Shown here piece after piece: positions 53,791 through 62,805 of a DNA stretch of 64,000 nucleotides. Source of the DNA: Methanomicrobiaceae archaeon (GTDB lineage Archaea; Halobacteriota; Methanomicrobia; Methanomicrobiales; Methanomicrobiaceae); the NCBI GenBank assembly GCA_029762625.1, contig JARVGI010000001.1, positions 186,001 to 250,000 of the forward strand. The letters are read 5' to 3'. Below the pieces are notes generated by a model. That model was not told where the DNA came from. It made no database searches and saw only the letters and a program-made list of their open reading frames with translations. Made by a program: the position numbers and the translations under genes. The number at the start of each line of letters is the position of its first letter. Position 1 is the first letter of the stretch.

Positions 53791-55578
53791 ATGGATGGAC
53801 AAATTCTCCTGATGCTGCTTGTGCTGGCCGCAACCGTCATCCTCTTCGTCACCGAGGCGCTTCGCATCGATGTGGCGGCCATCGTCATCATGATCGCCAT
53901 CACATGGCTCGGACTGGTGACGCCCGCACAGGCCTTCTCCGGCTTTGCCAGCAACGCGGTCATCTCCATGCTATCGGTGATGATCCTGGGATACGGCATC
54001 GATCGAGCGGGAGTGATGCTGAGGCTGAGCGCCTGGATCATCCGTACCGCCGGCACCACTGAAAAACGATTGATCGGCGTCACGTCCCTCTTTGTGGGAT
54101 CCATTTCAGGGTTCATGCAAAACATCGGAGCTGCGGCGCTGTTCCTTCCGGCACTCATGAGAATCTCGAAAAAAACCGGTATTCACTCATCGAGGCTCCT
54201 CATGCCCATGGGATATGCGGCAATCCTCGGCGGATCGCTGACCATGGTGGGGACCTCGTCCCTTATCGTGCTCAACGATCTTCTCGAGCAGGGAGGATAC
54301 GAACCGCTGGGGCTGTTCGTGGTCACCCCTGCCGGAATCGCCCTCCTCCTTACCGGCGTGGCTTATTTTTATTTCCTGGGCCCTTATGTCCTGCCCGAAA
54401 AGGGCAGGGCAATGCCTGCAGGCGTGCAGGAGGAGCTGATCGAGACCTGGCAGCTCCCGGAGAGTATCAGCTATGTAGCGATCACGGAGACAGGCGGGCT
54501 CAACGGGCTCACACGGGAGGATGTGCACCTGATCGAGACGTACGGGATCCACCTCGTCGCCCTCGTCGACGGAGAGGAGATCCTCTATGCGCCATGGCGC
54601 CACACCCGGTTTGTTGCAGGACAGGAACTGGCCATCATGGGCGATAAAGAAGAGATTAATAAATTTGCAGACGACTACGGGCTCGAGATGGTGCAGGGAG
54701 ACCCGCGTATCGTGAAATCCCTGAGCGGGGATATCGCAGGCTTTGCCGAGGTCATCATCCCCCCGAGGTCCGATATCGCCGGGAGAACCCCCCGCGAGAT
54801 AGCCCTCCGCAAGAATTACAGTGTCGAACCGCTCCTCCTTCTTTCGCACGCGGAGAGAAAAACGGCGGACTTCTCAGACATTCCACTCCAGCCAGGCGAC
54901 ACCATCGTGGTGTACGGATTGTGGGACCGTATCCGAGCGCTTGGGGACGAGGGGAATTTCGTTCTTATTACCCGGGTGGAGGGAGAGCCATTCAGGGAAT
55001 CAAAGGCACTGAGTGCTTTAATCTGCTTTATGGGAGCCATAACGCTCACGTTCACGGGGGTGCCCATCTCGATCAGCTTCTTTTCAGGGGCGATCGCCAT
55101 GGTGCTGCTCCGCGTGATCACCATTGACGAGGCGTACCGTTCGATCGACTGGCGGACCATCTTTTTCATCGGCTCCCTGATATCGCTGGGCATCGCCATG
55201 GAGTCAAGCGGCACGGCGGCATTTCTTGCAACCATGGTGACAGAAGTGGTCGCGGGCCAGCCGGTGGTGGTAATCCTGCTTGCGTTCGGGCTCCTCACCA
55301 CCGTATTTTCACTCTTCATGACCAATGTGGCGGCCACCGTGCTGCTCGTCCCGCTCATGCTCGTGCTGGCACGGGAGCTGGGCATCAGTGCGCAGGCACT
55401 GGTGCTGCTCGTGGGCGTCTGCGCCTCCAATTCCTTCGTGCTCCCCACTCACCAGGTCAATGCCCTCTTCATGGCGCCGGGCGGATACGACAACCGCGAT
55501 TATATGCGCGCGGGGAGCATCATGACCGTGCTCTTCCTGCTGGTGGCCGTCGGGCTCATTTATATACTATACCTCTGA
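53791..55578 (+). CDS. SLC13-type anion/dicarboxylate transporter with two RCK_C domains
   Basis: A 595-residue transporter: an N-terminal bundle of helices (about 1-200), two TrkA-C/RCK_C cytoplasmic domains (about 225-300, 305-395; SISYVAITETGGLNGLTRED and GFAEVIIPPRSDIAGRTPRE mark their starts), and a second helix bundle (about 410-595) with FMTNVAATVLLVPLMLVLAR. Such proteins import sulfate, dicarboxylates or similar anions, with the RCK_C part as a sensor. Solute unknown. Confidence 0.9.
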   Translation: MDGQILLMLLVLAATVILFVTEALRIDVAAIVIMIAITWLGLVTPAQAFSGFASNAVISMLSVMILGYGIDRAGVMLRLSAWIIRTAGTTEKRLIGVTSLFVGSISGFMQNIGAAALFLPALMRISKKTGIHSSRLLMPMGYAAILGGSLTMVGTSSLIVLNDLLEQGGYEPLGLFVVTPAGIALLLTGVAYFYFLGPYVLPEKGRAMPAGVQEELIETWQLPESISYVAITETGGLNGLTREDVHLIETYGIHLVALVDGEEILYAPWRHTRFVAGQELAIMGDKEEINKFADDYGLEMVQGDPRIVKSLSGDIAGFAEVIIPPRSDIAGRTPREIALRKNYSVEPLLLLSHAERKTADFSDIPLQPGDTIVVYGLWDRIRALGDEGNFVLITRVEGEPFRESKALSALICFMGAITLTFTGVPISISFFSGAIAMVLLRVITIDEAYRSIDWRTIFFIGSLISLGIAMESSGTAAFLATMVTEVVAGQPVVVILLAFGLLTTVFSLFMTNVAATVLLVPLMLVLARELGISAQALVLLVGVCASNSFVLPTHQVNALFMAPGGYDNRDYMRAGSIMTVLFLLVAVGLIYILYL

Positions 55579-55621
55579 TATTCTTCACCCGTACGAATTA
55601 CAGTTCACAGCTGCAGAGGAG

Positions 55622-56134
55622 ATGTATCGGATGGATATGACGCCCTATCTTGCGGGAATCGGCATCGGCGTACTCAGCTGGTTTGCGTTTTTGCTCTCTG
55701 ACAGGCCGCTCGGATGCTCGACCGCGTACGCGCAGACGTTCGGGATGATCGAGCACCGCATCAGGGGTGCTGCCACCCTGGAAAAACCGTACTGGCAGAA
55801 GGTGACGCCCTCCATCGATTGGCAGTGGATGCTGGTGGCCGGGGTGGTGATCGGCTCGTTTCTTGCCGCGACCCTCTCGGGAGAATTCGGCCTGCTCTGG
55901 GTCCCCTCCACATTCAGCGCCGCATTCGGCGAGAGTGTTCCCCTCCGGCTCATCGTCGCCCTGATCGGAGGGGTGCTGATGGGCATCGGTGCGCGCTGGG
56001 CAGGGGGATGCACGAGCGGTCACGGGATAAGCGGGGCGCTGCAGCTGGCGGTGGCAAGCTGGATCGCCGTCATCTGCTTCTTCATCGCCGGCATCGCCAC
56101 GGCGATGGTTATGTACGGGGTGTTTGCGCCGTGA
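55622..56134 (+). CDS. YeeE/YedE-family protein, N-terminal half type
   Basis: A 170-residue membrane protein with the YeeE cysteine motif GGCTSGHGISGALQ (about 124-137) and SDRPLGCSTAYAQTFG (about 29-44). YeeE/YedE proteins import thiosulfate or transport selenium/sulfur compounds. With the next gene (15 bases away) it makes up the two halves of one transporter. Confidence 0.88.
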   Translation: MYRMDMTPYLAGIGIGVLSWFAFLLSDRPLGCSTAYAQTFGMIEHRIRGAATLEKPYWQKVTPSIDWQWMLVAGVVIGSFLAATLSGEFGLLWVPSTFSAAFGESVPLRLIVALIGGVLMGIGARWAGGCTSGHGISGALQLAVASWIAVICFFIAGIATAMVMYGVFAP

Positions 56135-56149
56135 CGAGGTGGATCGGGG

Positions 56150-56707
56150 ATGTTTGAGCAGCTGCACGCAAATCGGGAGGCCCAGCTGGCACTGGGCCTT
56201 GTCATGGGAATCGCCTTCGGGTTTTTCCTGCAGACCGGTGGCGTCACCGACTACGACATCATCATCGGCCAGCTCCTTTTCACCGACTTCACCGTCGTAA
56301 AAGTGATGCTCTCGGCAGTGCTGGTGGGCATGATCGGCGTCTACCTCATGAAGGGAAAGGGGCTCGTGCGCCTGCACGCCAGGACCGGATCGGTGGGATC
56401 GACCGTCGTGGGCGGCCTTATCTTCGGCGCGGGATTCGCCGTCCTCGGGTACTGCCCGGGAACGGTCGCCGGTGCCGTGGGGCAGGGAGCGCTCGATGCG
56501 CTGTTCGGCGGTGCGCTGGGCATTCTCCTTGGAACCGGGATCTATGCCGCCATCTATCCTGCGCTGCAGCGGCGCATCCTCGGGGTGGGTACCTTCCCGT
56601 CGGAGACCGTCCCTGCCATGCTCCGCGTGAATCCCTGGATGGTCATAGTCCCTCTCGCTGTGCTGATACTCGCCCTGTTCTGGGTGCTGGAATCGCTGGG
56701 GCTGTAG
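56150..56707 (+). CDS. YeeE/YedE-family protein, C-terminal half type
   Basis: A 185-residue partner of the preceding gene: LALGLVMGIAFGFFLQTGGV, then GAGFAVLGYCPGTVAGAVGQ with the conserved Cys (about 97-116) and GALDALFGGALGILLGTGIY. The two genes correspond to the halves of single-chain YeeE. No rhodanese or TusA gene lies next to them. Confidence 0.88.
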   Translation: MFEQLHANREAQLALGLVMGIAFGFFLQTGGVTDYDIIIGQLLFTDFTVVKVMLSAVLVGMIGVYLMKGKGLVRLHARTGSVGSTVVGGLIFGAGFAVLGYCPGTVAGAVGQGALDALFGGALGILLGTGIYAAIYPALQRRILGVGTFPSETVPAMLRVNPWMVIVPLAVLILALFWVLESLGL

Positions 56708-56823
56708 CGGACAGCCCCGCCCATCCAACCCCATTTGGCCGGAGGTCCTCCCTGCGACATGTCCATCCGGGGCAAACTATATTGCGGCCAACGCCTGACT
56801 GGGGTGCGGAGGTAATCCCACAC

Positions 56824-57093
56824 ATGGAGCCGGTAGAAGAAAATGCCAATAAAGTGATGCTCGCCCTTCTCGGGACAGAAATGAGGCCGTACAGTGGTGA
56901 GGAACTGACGATGGAGCTTGAAATGTCACCGCAGGAGCTCAACAGCGCCGTGGATCTGCTGCACGGTCAGGAGATGCTCGCCATTGCGGATGAAACGCCC
57001 CGGGATCCGTACGCATTCGGAACCGTACTTATCACCGAAAAGGGAAAGAAAACCTTCCTCGCACTGAAGAGCGAGACGAGCTGCCACATCTAA
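56824..57093 (+). CDS. Small winged-helix protein
   Basis: An 89-residue winged helix: NKVMLALLGTEMRPYSGEEL, TMELEMSPQELNSAVDLLHG QEM, and a wing FGTVLITEKGKKTFLALKSE. It is probably a small DNA-binding regulator, of unknown target. ATG 56824 follows GGAGGT. Converges with the aldolase gene. Confidence 0.75.
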   Translation: MEPVEENANKVMLALLGTEMRPYSGEELTMELEMSPQELNSAVDLLHGQEMLAIADETPRDPYAFGTVLITEKGKKTFLALKSETSCHI

Positions 57094-57114
57094 CAGGGCA
57101 AAAGGGGAGGGTTT

Positions 57115-58032
57115 TCACGATCCCTCGTAGATCCGGATCGCTTCTTCCGCGCTTGCATCGTCCATGGTGATAGCGGAGATGGCATTGCACATCCGGACCG
57201 CTTCTTCGAGGGATTTCTGGTGGATGTTGCGGCCCGTGGCGTTTCCGGACGTCCCGCCGATGTGAATCTGCTCGTGGAGCTGCTTGAGGAATGCCGGGAC
57301 ATCCATACTGGAACCGCCCGCACAGACCACCTTCGTCTTCCCGGCCGTGGTCGTCGCCTCTTTCAGCATGTCGGCAGACGAAACCCCGTCCTTCTTGGGA
57401 GCGTTCACCTTGACGAAATCGCTGCCCAGAGTTGCGGCCACTGCGGCAGCTCCGGCGATGAGATGAGGGTCTTTTTCTTCCTTCACCGCGTTTCCCCGCG
57501 GGTAGATCCAGAGAACGGTCAGGAGCCCGTGCTGGTGGGCTTCGATGACCACCTGTGCGGCCTGGTGGAGCATCTCGGCTTCGAATTCGCTTCCCAGGTA
57601 GATGGTGTAGCCGACTGCGGCGATCTTCAGCCCGCTCTGCTCCCTGAACCGGACGATCTGGTCGATGGTGAACCACTGGTTGCTCATCGGGTCCTGCTGT
57701 GCGGTCTTGACGAGATTGGTCTTCGAATTCAGTTTCACCAGGTAGGGGATGTCGGGGTACTGCCTGCCGTACCGTGCGATAAGGCCGAGCTGGGTTGCAT
57801 ACACCCCGATACGGCCCTGCTGTGCGATGCGGAACAGGTGCTCGGGGTCGGCATCATCCTCGTGGATCCCCTCGCCGTAGAAATCATCGTTCAGGTGCTC
57901 GACCCGCTGGTCTCCTGCAAGCAGCATCAACCTGCCGGTGCCGTGCGTAATCAACTCAAAATTCTTGCGATAGATATCGTGTGCTTTTTTTGGCACATCA
58001 AGAGGAATTTCAACATCAGAAGCGCTCGACAT
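57115..58032 (-). CDS. Class I fructose-bisphosphate aldolase, archaeal (DhnA) type
   Basis: A 305-residue TIM barrel: RLMLLAGDQRVEHLNDDFYG (phosphate and Asp), then LTVLWIYPRGNAVKEEKDPH, GSDFVKVNAPKKDG (Schiff-base lysine region) and KVVCAGGSSMDVPAF. It cleaves or makes fructose-1,6-bisphosphate in gluconeogenesis/glycolysis. ATG 58032 (MSSASDVEIP) preferred; a GTG two codons upstream is possible. An ATTTTTAAGTG element (58059-58069) gives a short leader. Confidence 0.92.
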   Translation of the reverse strand: MSSASDVEIPLDVPKKAHDIYRKNFELITHGTGRLMLLAGDQRVEHLNDDFYGEGIHEDDADPEHLFRIAQQGRIGVYATQLGLIARYGRQYPDIPYLVKLNSKTNLVKTAQQDPMSNQWFTIDQIVRFREQSGLKIAAVGYTIYLGSEFEAEMLHQAAQVVIEAHQHGLLTVLWIYPRGNAVKEEKDPHLIAGAAAVAATLGSDFVKVNAPKKDGVSSADMLKEATTTAGKTKVVCAGGSSMDVPAFLKQLHEQIHIGGTSGNATGRNIHQKSLEEAVRMCNAISAITMDDASAEEAIRIYEGS

Positions 58033-58089
58033 ACACACCCATATTTTCCCTTCACACTTAAAAATTGCGGGGAGCGGGTGGATGCGGAA

Positions 58090-60951
58090 TCACAGCAACG
58101 CGGAAATATCCTCGCCCGTCTCCTCGCGGTAGCGGCACACTGCGTCGGGAGAGCCGCGCAGGAGCCTGCGGGTGGTATTGTACACGCTGGGCGTCGATTC
58201 GGGGTCGGTATGCTTCAGCAGGTTCACCAGCACCCCGGCGACCGTTGCCCGGAACATCGCTTCCATGCAGTCGATATTACCGAAGACGGAGAGGGCGCTG
58301 ACCGTACTGTATTCGTTGATCCGGGCGAGACGGCAGAGTGCCTCGCCGAGAAACGCCCTGCCTTCGGCCGTTTGCAGGGCCTTCTTTTTGTTCTGGGCAA
58401 ACCGGACATAGAGGGCCCGCTGGTCGTTCGCCTGCTCGATCTGAAAATACGGCGATCTTTCGATGCGTCGTACCAGATCGACGACGTCGGGGCTGTTTGC
58501 ACCCGCGACCGAGGAGAGGAATGCCTCCCACGACACAGGGTGCGTGCTGCTCTCCTCCATGAACCGATCGAGAACGGAGAGCCGATCGGGAGTGCTGCTG
58601 TTGAGGATGCAGGCGAAGGCGACAAGCCGGTCCGTGGGGTTGGGGCTCTCCTCGAACTGCCGGCGTGCAAGGACGGTCATCTCTTCTGTGTCGAGCGCAC
58701 AGAGCACGGAGAGGCAGGTGTTCTTCAGCTGCCGTTTCTTGATATCGCCACGACGCGCTGCAAACTCGTCACGGTCGCTGATTGCAGCGCTGGTGCGGGC
58801 ATAGAGGTCCATGATCACCGGGGCGTGCCGCCGGGCGATGGCGCACAGGATCCGCTGTCTGGCCTCGAAGAGATCCCCGTAGCGGTGGGCATACCTCCCG
58901 TCGGCAACCGACTCGAATATGGTGAGAAACTGGCCTCCCGCACGGTCCATGAGCGCTGCATCGAGCATCAGCCCGGAATACAGACGCGTGATGGCTTCCG
59001 GCACTTCTGCAGCATCACCGTCCATCAGGCGCATTTTCTGGCGATCGAAGAGGCGGTTGAAGGCCATGAACCGGTTGATCACGTCGGGATCGAGTCTCGC
59101 CTGAAGGAGGAGATCGGCATCCGCAACATCATACTCAACCTGCCCGTAGAAGGATCCGCCGCGGTTGAGCGAGAGAAACGCCGGCGTGCCGGAATACGAG
59201 AACGCGATCCGTTCCACGGGATGCTGCACCCATACCACCCGTTCCTCGATATCGTTCCCGTCTTCGTCCACGAGCGCCGCAACAAACGGGAATTCCCAGA
59301 ACTGCCCTTCACGGGGCGAACCCTGCGTGAGCACCAGCACAATCCTCCCATCCTCAGCGCGTTCCTCCCTGCGGAGGCGCACTGTCGGAAAACCGGTCCG
59401 CTTGAGCCACTGCGCCGCCATCGCCCCAAACGTTGTCCCCGCTTCCGCCTCCATCGACTCGATCCACTGTGCGCGGGAGGCGTTCTGGTGCCGGAAGACG
59501 GTGTGGTAGCGGTCGAGGCCCCTGACGAAGGCTTCCTTTCCCATCAGCGTCTCGATCATGCGGACGAATTCCGGGGCTTTCACGTAGGTGACGTTGGTGA
59601 TGAGCTCGTTGGGATCGTTGAACCCGTCCGGCTCGATGGGCATGGACCCTGCGCCGCGGTCGAAAAAGAAGGTACCGCCGTCGGGGGAGAGGAGGCGGAG
59701 TACTGTCTGCAGCCTGCTGTAGTCTTCGCCGAAGAGGAATGCGTGGTACCAGTCTTCGACATGCACCGTCACCGCCTCGTTCAGCCAGAGCTCGAACGGG
59801 GTCTTTCCGGTCACCTCGGACCCGTTGAGGTTGTGGTAGAACTCGTGGGCCTTCACCCGCACCATGTACTCGTAACCGGGATCGGTTGCCTGCGCAAAGG
59901 GGATGATGCGGTTTGCAGTGATGGTGGTGGCGCCCACGTTCTCCATCCCCCCGAAATCGGAGTTCTGCATGGCGATTTCACGGTACACCGTCCCCGTGTA
60001 TTGGTATCCGGGACGGATCCGGCGTGAGAGATCCGCAAGACGGGCGCGGAGATCGTGGATACGGGATCCGCCGTTTCCTGCCAGCAGCAGCAGGTCACGT
60101 TCCTGCGAAAGACGGTATATCTCGTCCCGCAGATCCCGCGCCTCATAGCGTCCGGGGCCGGTATAGCAGTAGATCCACAGGATGGCGTCGGCAAGAATGT
60201 CCAGCGCCTGCCGGGCTTTTTCCTTGTCCGCACCGGGAGGGAGGAGCAGTTCGAGGTCGAACGTGTTCCCGTCGGGGTACTCGAAGGGGCGGCCGAACGC
60301 GTCATAGGTCCCCACCCCGATAAAAAAGAGGTACGGCGCCATGGGCGTGGTCTCGTTGGAGTAGGTGACCGCATCCCGCCCTCCCCCCGCCGGGTGGCGG
60401 GACACCGCCACATCGCCGTTGGTGATCAAATGGGTATAGCGCTCATCGGCGGAAATCGTGGTACGGTAGGTGCATTTTGCCGCCATGTCATCGATGCAGG
60501 GGACGATACGCTGGAACCCCCATTGCTGGCACTGCGAGATCTGCTGGGGCGGTGCGCCGGGGGGGGTTGTGTCGTAGTAGATCCCCTCGAGGAGGTGATC
60601 GGAGGGGCGGCAGACGGTATCGGTGCGGACAGTCGCCTTCGTGTGCGGCGGAAGGGGGGCTGCGAACATGATGTGCAGGAGACTGTGCGCACGGTCATAC
60701 TCCCACGCGGTACCGCATTCCTCGCAGCCCGCGTCGAGAACCTCCAGATCTTTTGCGTTCAGCGCAAGGCGGGCGAGAGGCTCGCCGCGCGTAGTGAAAT
60801 GCAGGCGGGAGCCGACGCGGGTATGGTCGTCGTAGATGTCGATCTCCAGATCCATGTGGTCGACAATCACCGGGGGTTCGCCAAAATTCCGTGGCCGGTA
60901 TTTCCAGATGTCGCGAGGGGGTTGATCTTCACGGATTTCCGGATCACTCAT
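58090..60951 (-). CDS. M1-family metallo-aminopeptidase
   Basis: A 953-residue zinc aminopeptidase. The exopeptidase motif reads GGMENVGATT in place of GAMEN, and the zinc site is AHEFYHNLNGSEVTGKTPFE followed by LWLNEAV (H-E-x2-H-x18-E), both near residues 330-385. N-terminal beta domain and a long C-terminal helical domain complete the M1 plan. It trims N-terminal residues from peptides. ATG 60951 (MSDPEIREDQ) is one candidate; ATG 61038 overlaps the upstream CDF gene stop and could be coupled to it. Confidence 0.92.
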   Translation of the reverse strand: MSDPEIREDQPPRDIWKYRPRNFGEPPVIVDHMDLEIDIYDDHTRVGSRLHFTTRGEPLARLALNAKDLEVLDAGCEECGTAWEYDRAHSLLHIMFAAPLPPHTKATVRTDTVCRPSDHLLEGIYYDTTPPGAPPQQISQCQQWGFQRIVPCIDDMAAKCTYRTTISADERYTHLITNGDVAVSRHPAGGGRDAVTYSNETTPMAPYLFFIGVGTYDAFGRPFEYPDGNTFDLELLLPPGADKEKARQALDILADAILWIYCYTGPGRYEARDLRDEIYRLSQERDLLLLAGNGGSRIHDLRARLADLSRRIRPGYQYTGTVYREIAMQNSDFGGMENVGATTITANRIIPFAQATDPGYEYMVRVKAHEFYHNLNGSEVTGKTPFELWLNEAVTVHVEDWYHAFLFGEDYSRLQTVLRLLSPDGGTFFFDRGAGSMPIEPDGFNDPNELITNVTYVKAPEFVRMIETLMGKEAFVRGLDRYHTVFRHQNASRAQWIESMEAEAGTTFGAMAAQWLKRTGFPTVRLRREERAEDGRIVLVLTQGSPREGQFWEFPFVAALVDEDGNDIEERVVWVQHPVERIAFSYSGTPAFLSLNRGGSFYGQVEYDVADADLLLQARLDPDVINRFMAFNRLFDRQKMRLMDGDAAEVPEAITRLYSGLMLDAALMDRAGGQFLTIFESVADGRYAHRYGDLFEARQRILCAIARRHAPVIMDLYARTSAAISDRDEFAARRGDIKKRQLKNTCLSVLCALDTEEMTVLARRQFEESPNPTDRLVAFACILNSSTPDRLSVLDRFMEESSTHPVSWEAFLSSVAGANSPDVVDLVRRIERSPYFQIEQANDQRALYVRFAQNKKKALQTAEGRAFLGEALCRLARINEYSTVSALSVFGNIDCMEAMFRATVAGVLVNLLKHTDPESTPSVYNTTRRLLRGSPDAVCRYREETGEDISALL

Positions 60952-61027
60952 CGGTTCACTATTGGCCGCCGGCACCATATCACTGCGCCATGCGGACAGG
61001 GACTCCCCGCTGCGCCAATGCGAATGT

Positions 61028-62251
61028 TCACCCTTCATCGAGGCGCAGGATCAGCCTGTCGAGAAGGTCGGGGAGCGTTGAGGCGCCCGTCCTCTCCGTG
61101 AGGACGCCCGAGGTTGCAAATGCGTAGCCCGGGCCTTTTCCCTCAAGATCCTCCCGGGTGATGACGGTGTCGATCTTGCGGGAGAGCAGCTCTTCGGCCA
61201 CCCTGATGCCCTTGCCCTTCTCGTTGCCCGCATGCCGGTTTTCGACAATCTCCTGCCGCTCGATCCTTTTTTCGATCAGGTCGATATCGACAAGGGCAAA
61301 AAAAGGAGCATCCCCAAAATGATCGCTTATCGTGCCTTTGTGGTCGGCGAGTGGAACGGCATACCGGATGCCTGTTTTCTGCCGGGGTTCGTAATGGATG
61401 ATGAGCCGATCGACATTGGGCACCTGTGCTCTGATGGCGGACTCGATCCGCTGGCTGACCAGGTGGGCGCGCTCGAGGTCACCCAGGCGCAGCACCACGT
61501 CCGCCTCCACGAAGATGTACCTGCCGGAATTTCTCCCGGTCACGCGCCGTACCTCGGTCACTCCCGGTTCGGCAAGGATGATCCCACGGATTGCCTCAAG
61601 GGTCTCGTGATCGACCGATGCATCAAGAAGGACCCTCATGCCCGCCTTGAGAATGTCCCATCCCGACCGGAGGATGAAGATCGAGATGATGACCGCACCG
61701 ATGCGGTCGAGGGGGAAGGACAGGTACTGGCCGACAAGAGCGAAAAAAACGACCAGCGAGGACAATACATCGGCCTTGTGCTGGATACCGTCCGCGATGA
61801 CGCTCGGTGAGGTGTACCTGCGCCCCACACGTTCCTGGTACGCGCCGAAGAGATAGGGCACGGGAATGAGAGCGGCAACCGCGACCAGCACCCACCCGCT
61901 GTATGACACCACCGACGGATCGCCCAGCACCGCCTCCGTCATGATCTCGTACACGGTGAGAAAAAGGAGAAACGCAATGGCGACCGATACCACATTTTCC
62001 ACCTTATAGAGCCCGTACGGGAACTCTGCGCTTTTCCTCATTGACAGGTGCAGTCCGATAATCAGTGCTGCAGCGGCGAAGACGTCGACAAGCGAATGAA
62101 TGGCGTCGGCACGAAGCGTGAGGCTTCCCGAGACCTGCGAGAGCGCCAGCTTGATGGCCACGAGGGCGATATTGAGCCCAAGGGAGAGGAACGCCACTCT
62201 GAGCACCGCTGATTCGGGCGATCGCTCCGGTTCGGGGTTGTGGTCCGGCAT
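61028..62251 (-). CDS. Cation diffusion facilitator fused to a C-terminal NifX-like domain
   Basis: A 407-residue protein. The N-terminal two thirds are a six-helix CDF metal exporter: LRADAIHSLVDVFAAAALII (metal Asp/His), SPSVIADGIQHKADVLSSLV (second site) and a cytoplasmic domain. Residues about 305-405 form a NifX/FeMo-cofactor-type domain (VPLADHKGTISDHFGDAPFF, ALVDIDLIEKRIERQEIVEN, LSRKIDTVITREDLEGKGPG). The fusion could sense a metal cluster or oxoanion and gate export. Metal unknown. GTG/ATG choice: ATG 62251. Confidence 0.9.
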   Translation of the reverse strand: MPDHNPEPERSPESAVLRVAFLSLGLNIALVAIKLALSQVSGSLTLRADAIHSLVDVFAAAALIIGLHLSMRKSAEFPYGLYKVENVVSVAIAFLLFLTVYEIMTEAVLGDPSVVSYSGWVLVAVAALIPVPYLFGAYQERVGRRYTSPSVIADGIQHKADVLSSLVVFFALVGQYLSFPLDRIGAVIISIFILRSGWDILKAGMRVLLDASVDHETLEAIRGIILAEPGVTEVRRVTGRNSGRYIFVEADVVLRLGDLERAHLVSQRIESAIRAQVPNVDRLIIHYEPRQKTGIRYAVPLADHKGTISDHFGDAPFFALVDIDLIEKRIERQEIVENRHAGNEKGKGIRVAEELLSRKIDTVITREDLEGKGPGYAFATSGVLTERTGASTLPDLLDRLILRLDEG

Positions 62252-62297
62252 CTGCCACCTGTTTGGCCGTAATCAATGGCGATAGGAGCCGGATAGT

Positions 62298-62309
62298 CAA
62301 ATATATTGC
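62298..62309 (-). promoter_or_regulatory. TATA box of the CDF gene
   Basis: Minus strand GCAATATATTTG about 52 bases before ATG 62251, predicting a start near 62277. Confidence 0.5.
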
Positions 62310-62363
62310 GCAATCTGGATTCGGGAGGAAATGGGAACGGCCCGCGTGTCGACATATCCCTGC

Positions 62364-62442
62364 ATTCGCGATCTATTTCAGCCCTCAACCGGCATTGCTC
62401 TCGATTCGCAATCTATTTCAGCCCTCAACCGGCATTGCTCTC
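62364..62442. repeat. 39-bp tandem repeat upstream of the DUF1622 gene
   Basis: Two copies, 62364-62402 and 62404-62442, are identical except one base (G or A at the seventh position) and are one base apart, so the period is 40. They end one base before ATG 62444. The repeat contains GATTCGC/GCAATC-like half sites. No third copy is seen, and there is no spacer, so it is not a CRISPR array. Confidence 0.9.
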
Positions 62443-62443
62443 C

Positions 62444-62785
62444 ATGGCGGATCTGATCCTCGGCATCTGGATCGTCGAGTACGCTGCAGTGGTATTCAGC
62501 TGGGCGGGAGCGCTCATCACCATCTACGGGGGGTTGTTTGCCCTCGTCAGGATCGTCCAGCGCGAAGTCTTACACCACCCCATTAAATACAATGATATAA
62601 GGCTGAATTTTACTAATAAAATCGTATTCGGCCTTGAATTTTTTATCGCCTCCGATATTCTCACCACGCTCATCGCCCCCTCGCAGGAAGAGCTCATCCT
62701 CCTCGGCGCCGTCGTCGTCATCAGGTCGGTCCTCGGCTACTTCCTCGAAAAAGAGGCGGAGGAGTTTAAAATCGAGCGGGACTGA
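62444..62785 (+). CDS. DUF1622 small membrane protein
   Basis: A 113-residue membrane protein: VVFSWAGALITIYGGLFALV (helix 1 region), FGLEFFIASDILTTLIAPSQ (helix 2) and ELILLGAVVVIRSVLGYFLE (helix 3), ending in the charged EKEAEEFKIERD tail typical of DUF1622. Function unknown. ATG 62444 has no Shine-Dalgarno site; the tandem repeat lies immediately before it. Confidence 0.88.
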   Translation: MADLILGIWIVEYAAVVFSWAGALITIYGGLFALVRIVQREVLHHPIKYNDIRLNFTNKIVFGLEFFIASDILTTLIAPSQEELILLGAVVVIRSVLGYFLEKEAEEFKIERD

Positions 62786-62805
62786 AAGGGTCTCTTTTCC
62801 TATCG

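Noticed and set aside
57220-60027. 935-codon plus-strand open frame
   Set aside because: It runs opposite the aldolase and M1 peptidase genes, both unmistakable; no domain is seen in it.
62364-62442. CRISPR-like repeat
   Set aside because: Only two copies with a single base between them; no spacers, no Cas genes.
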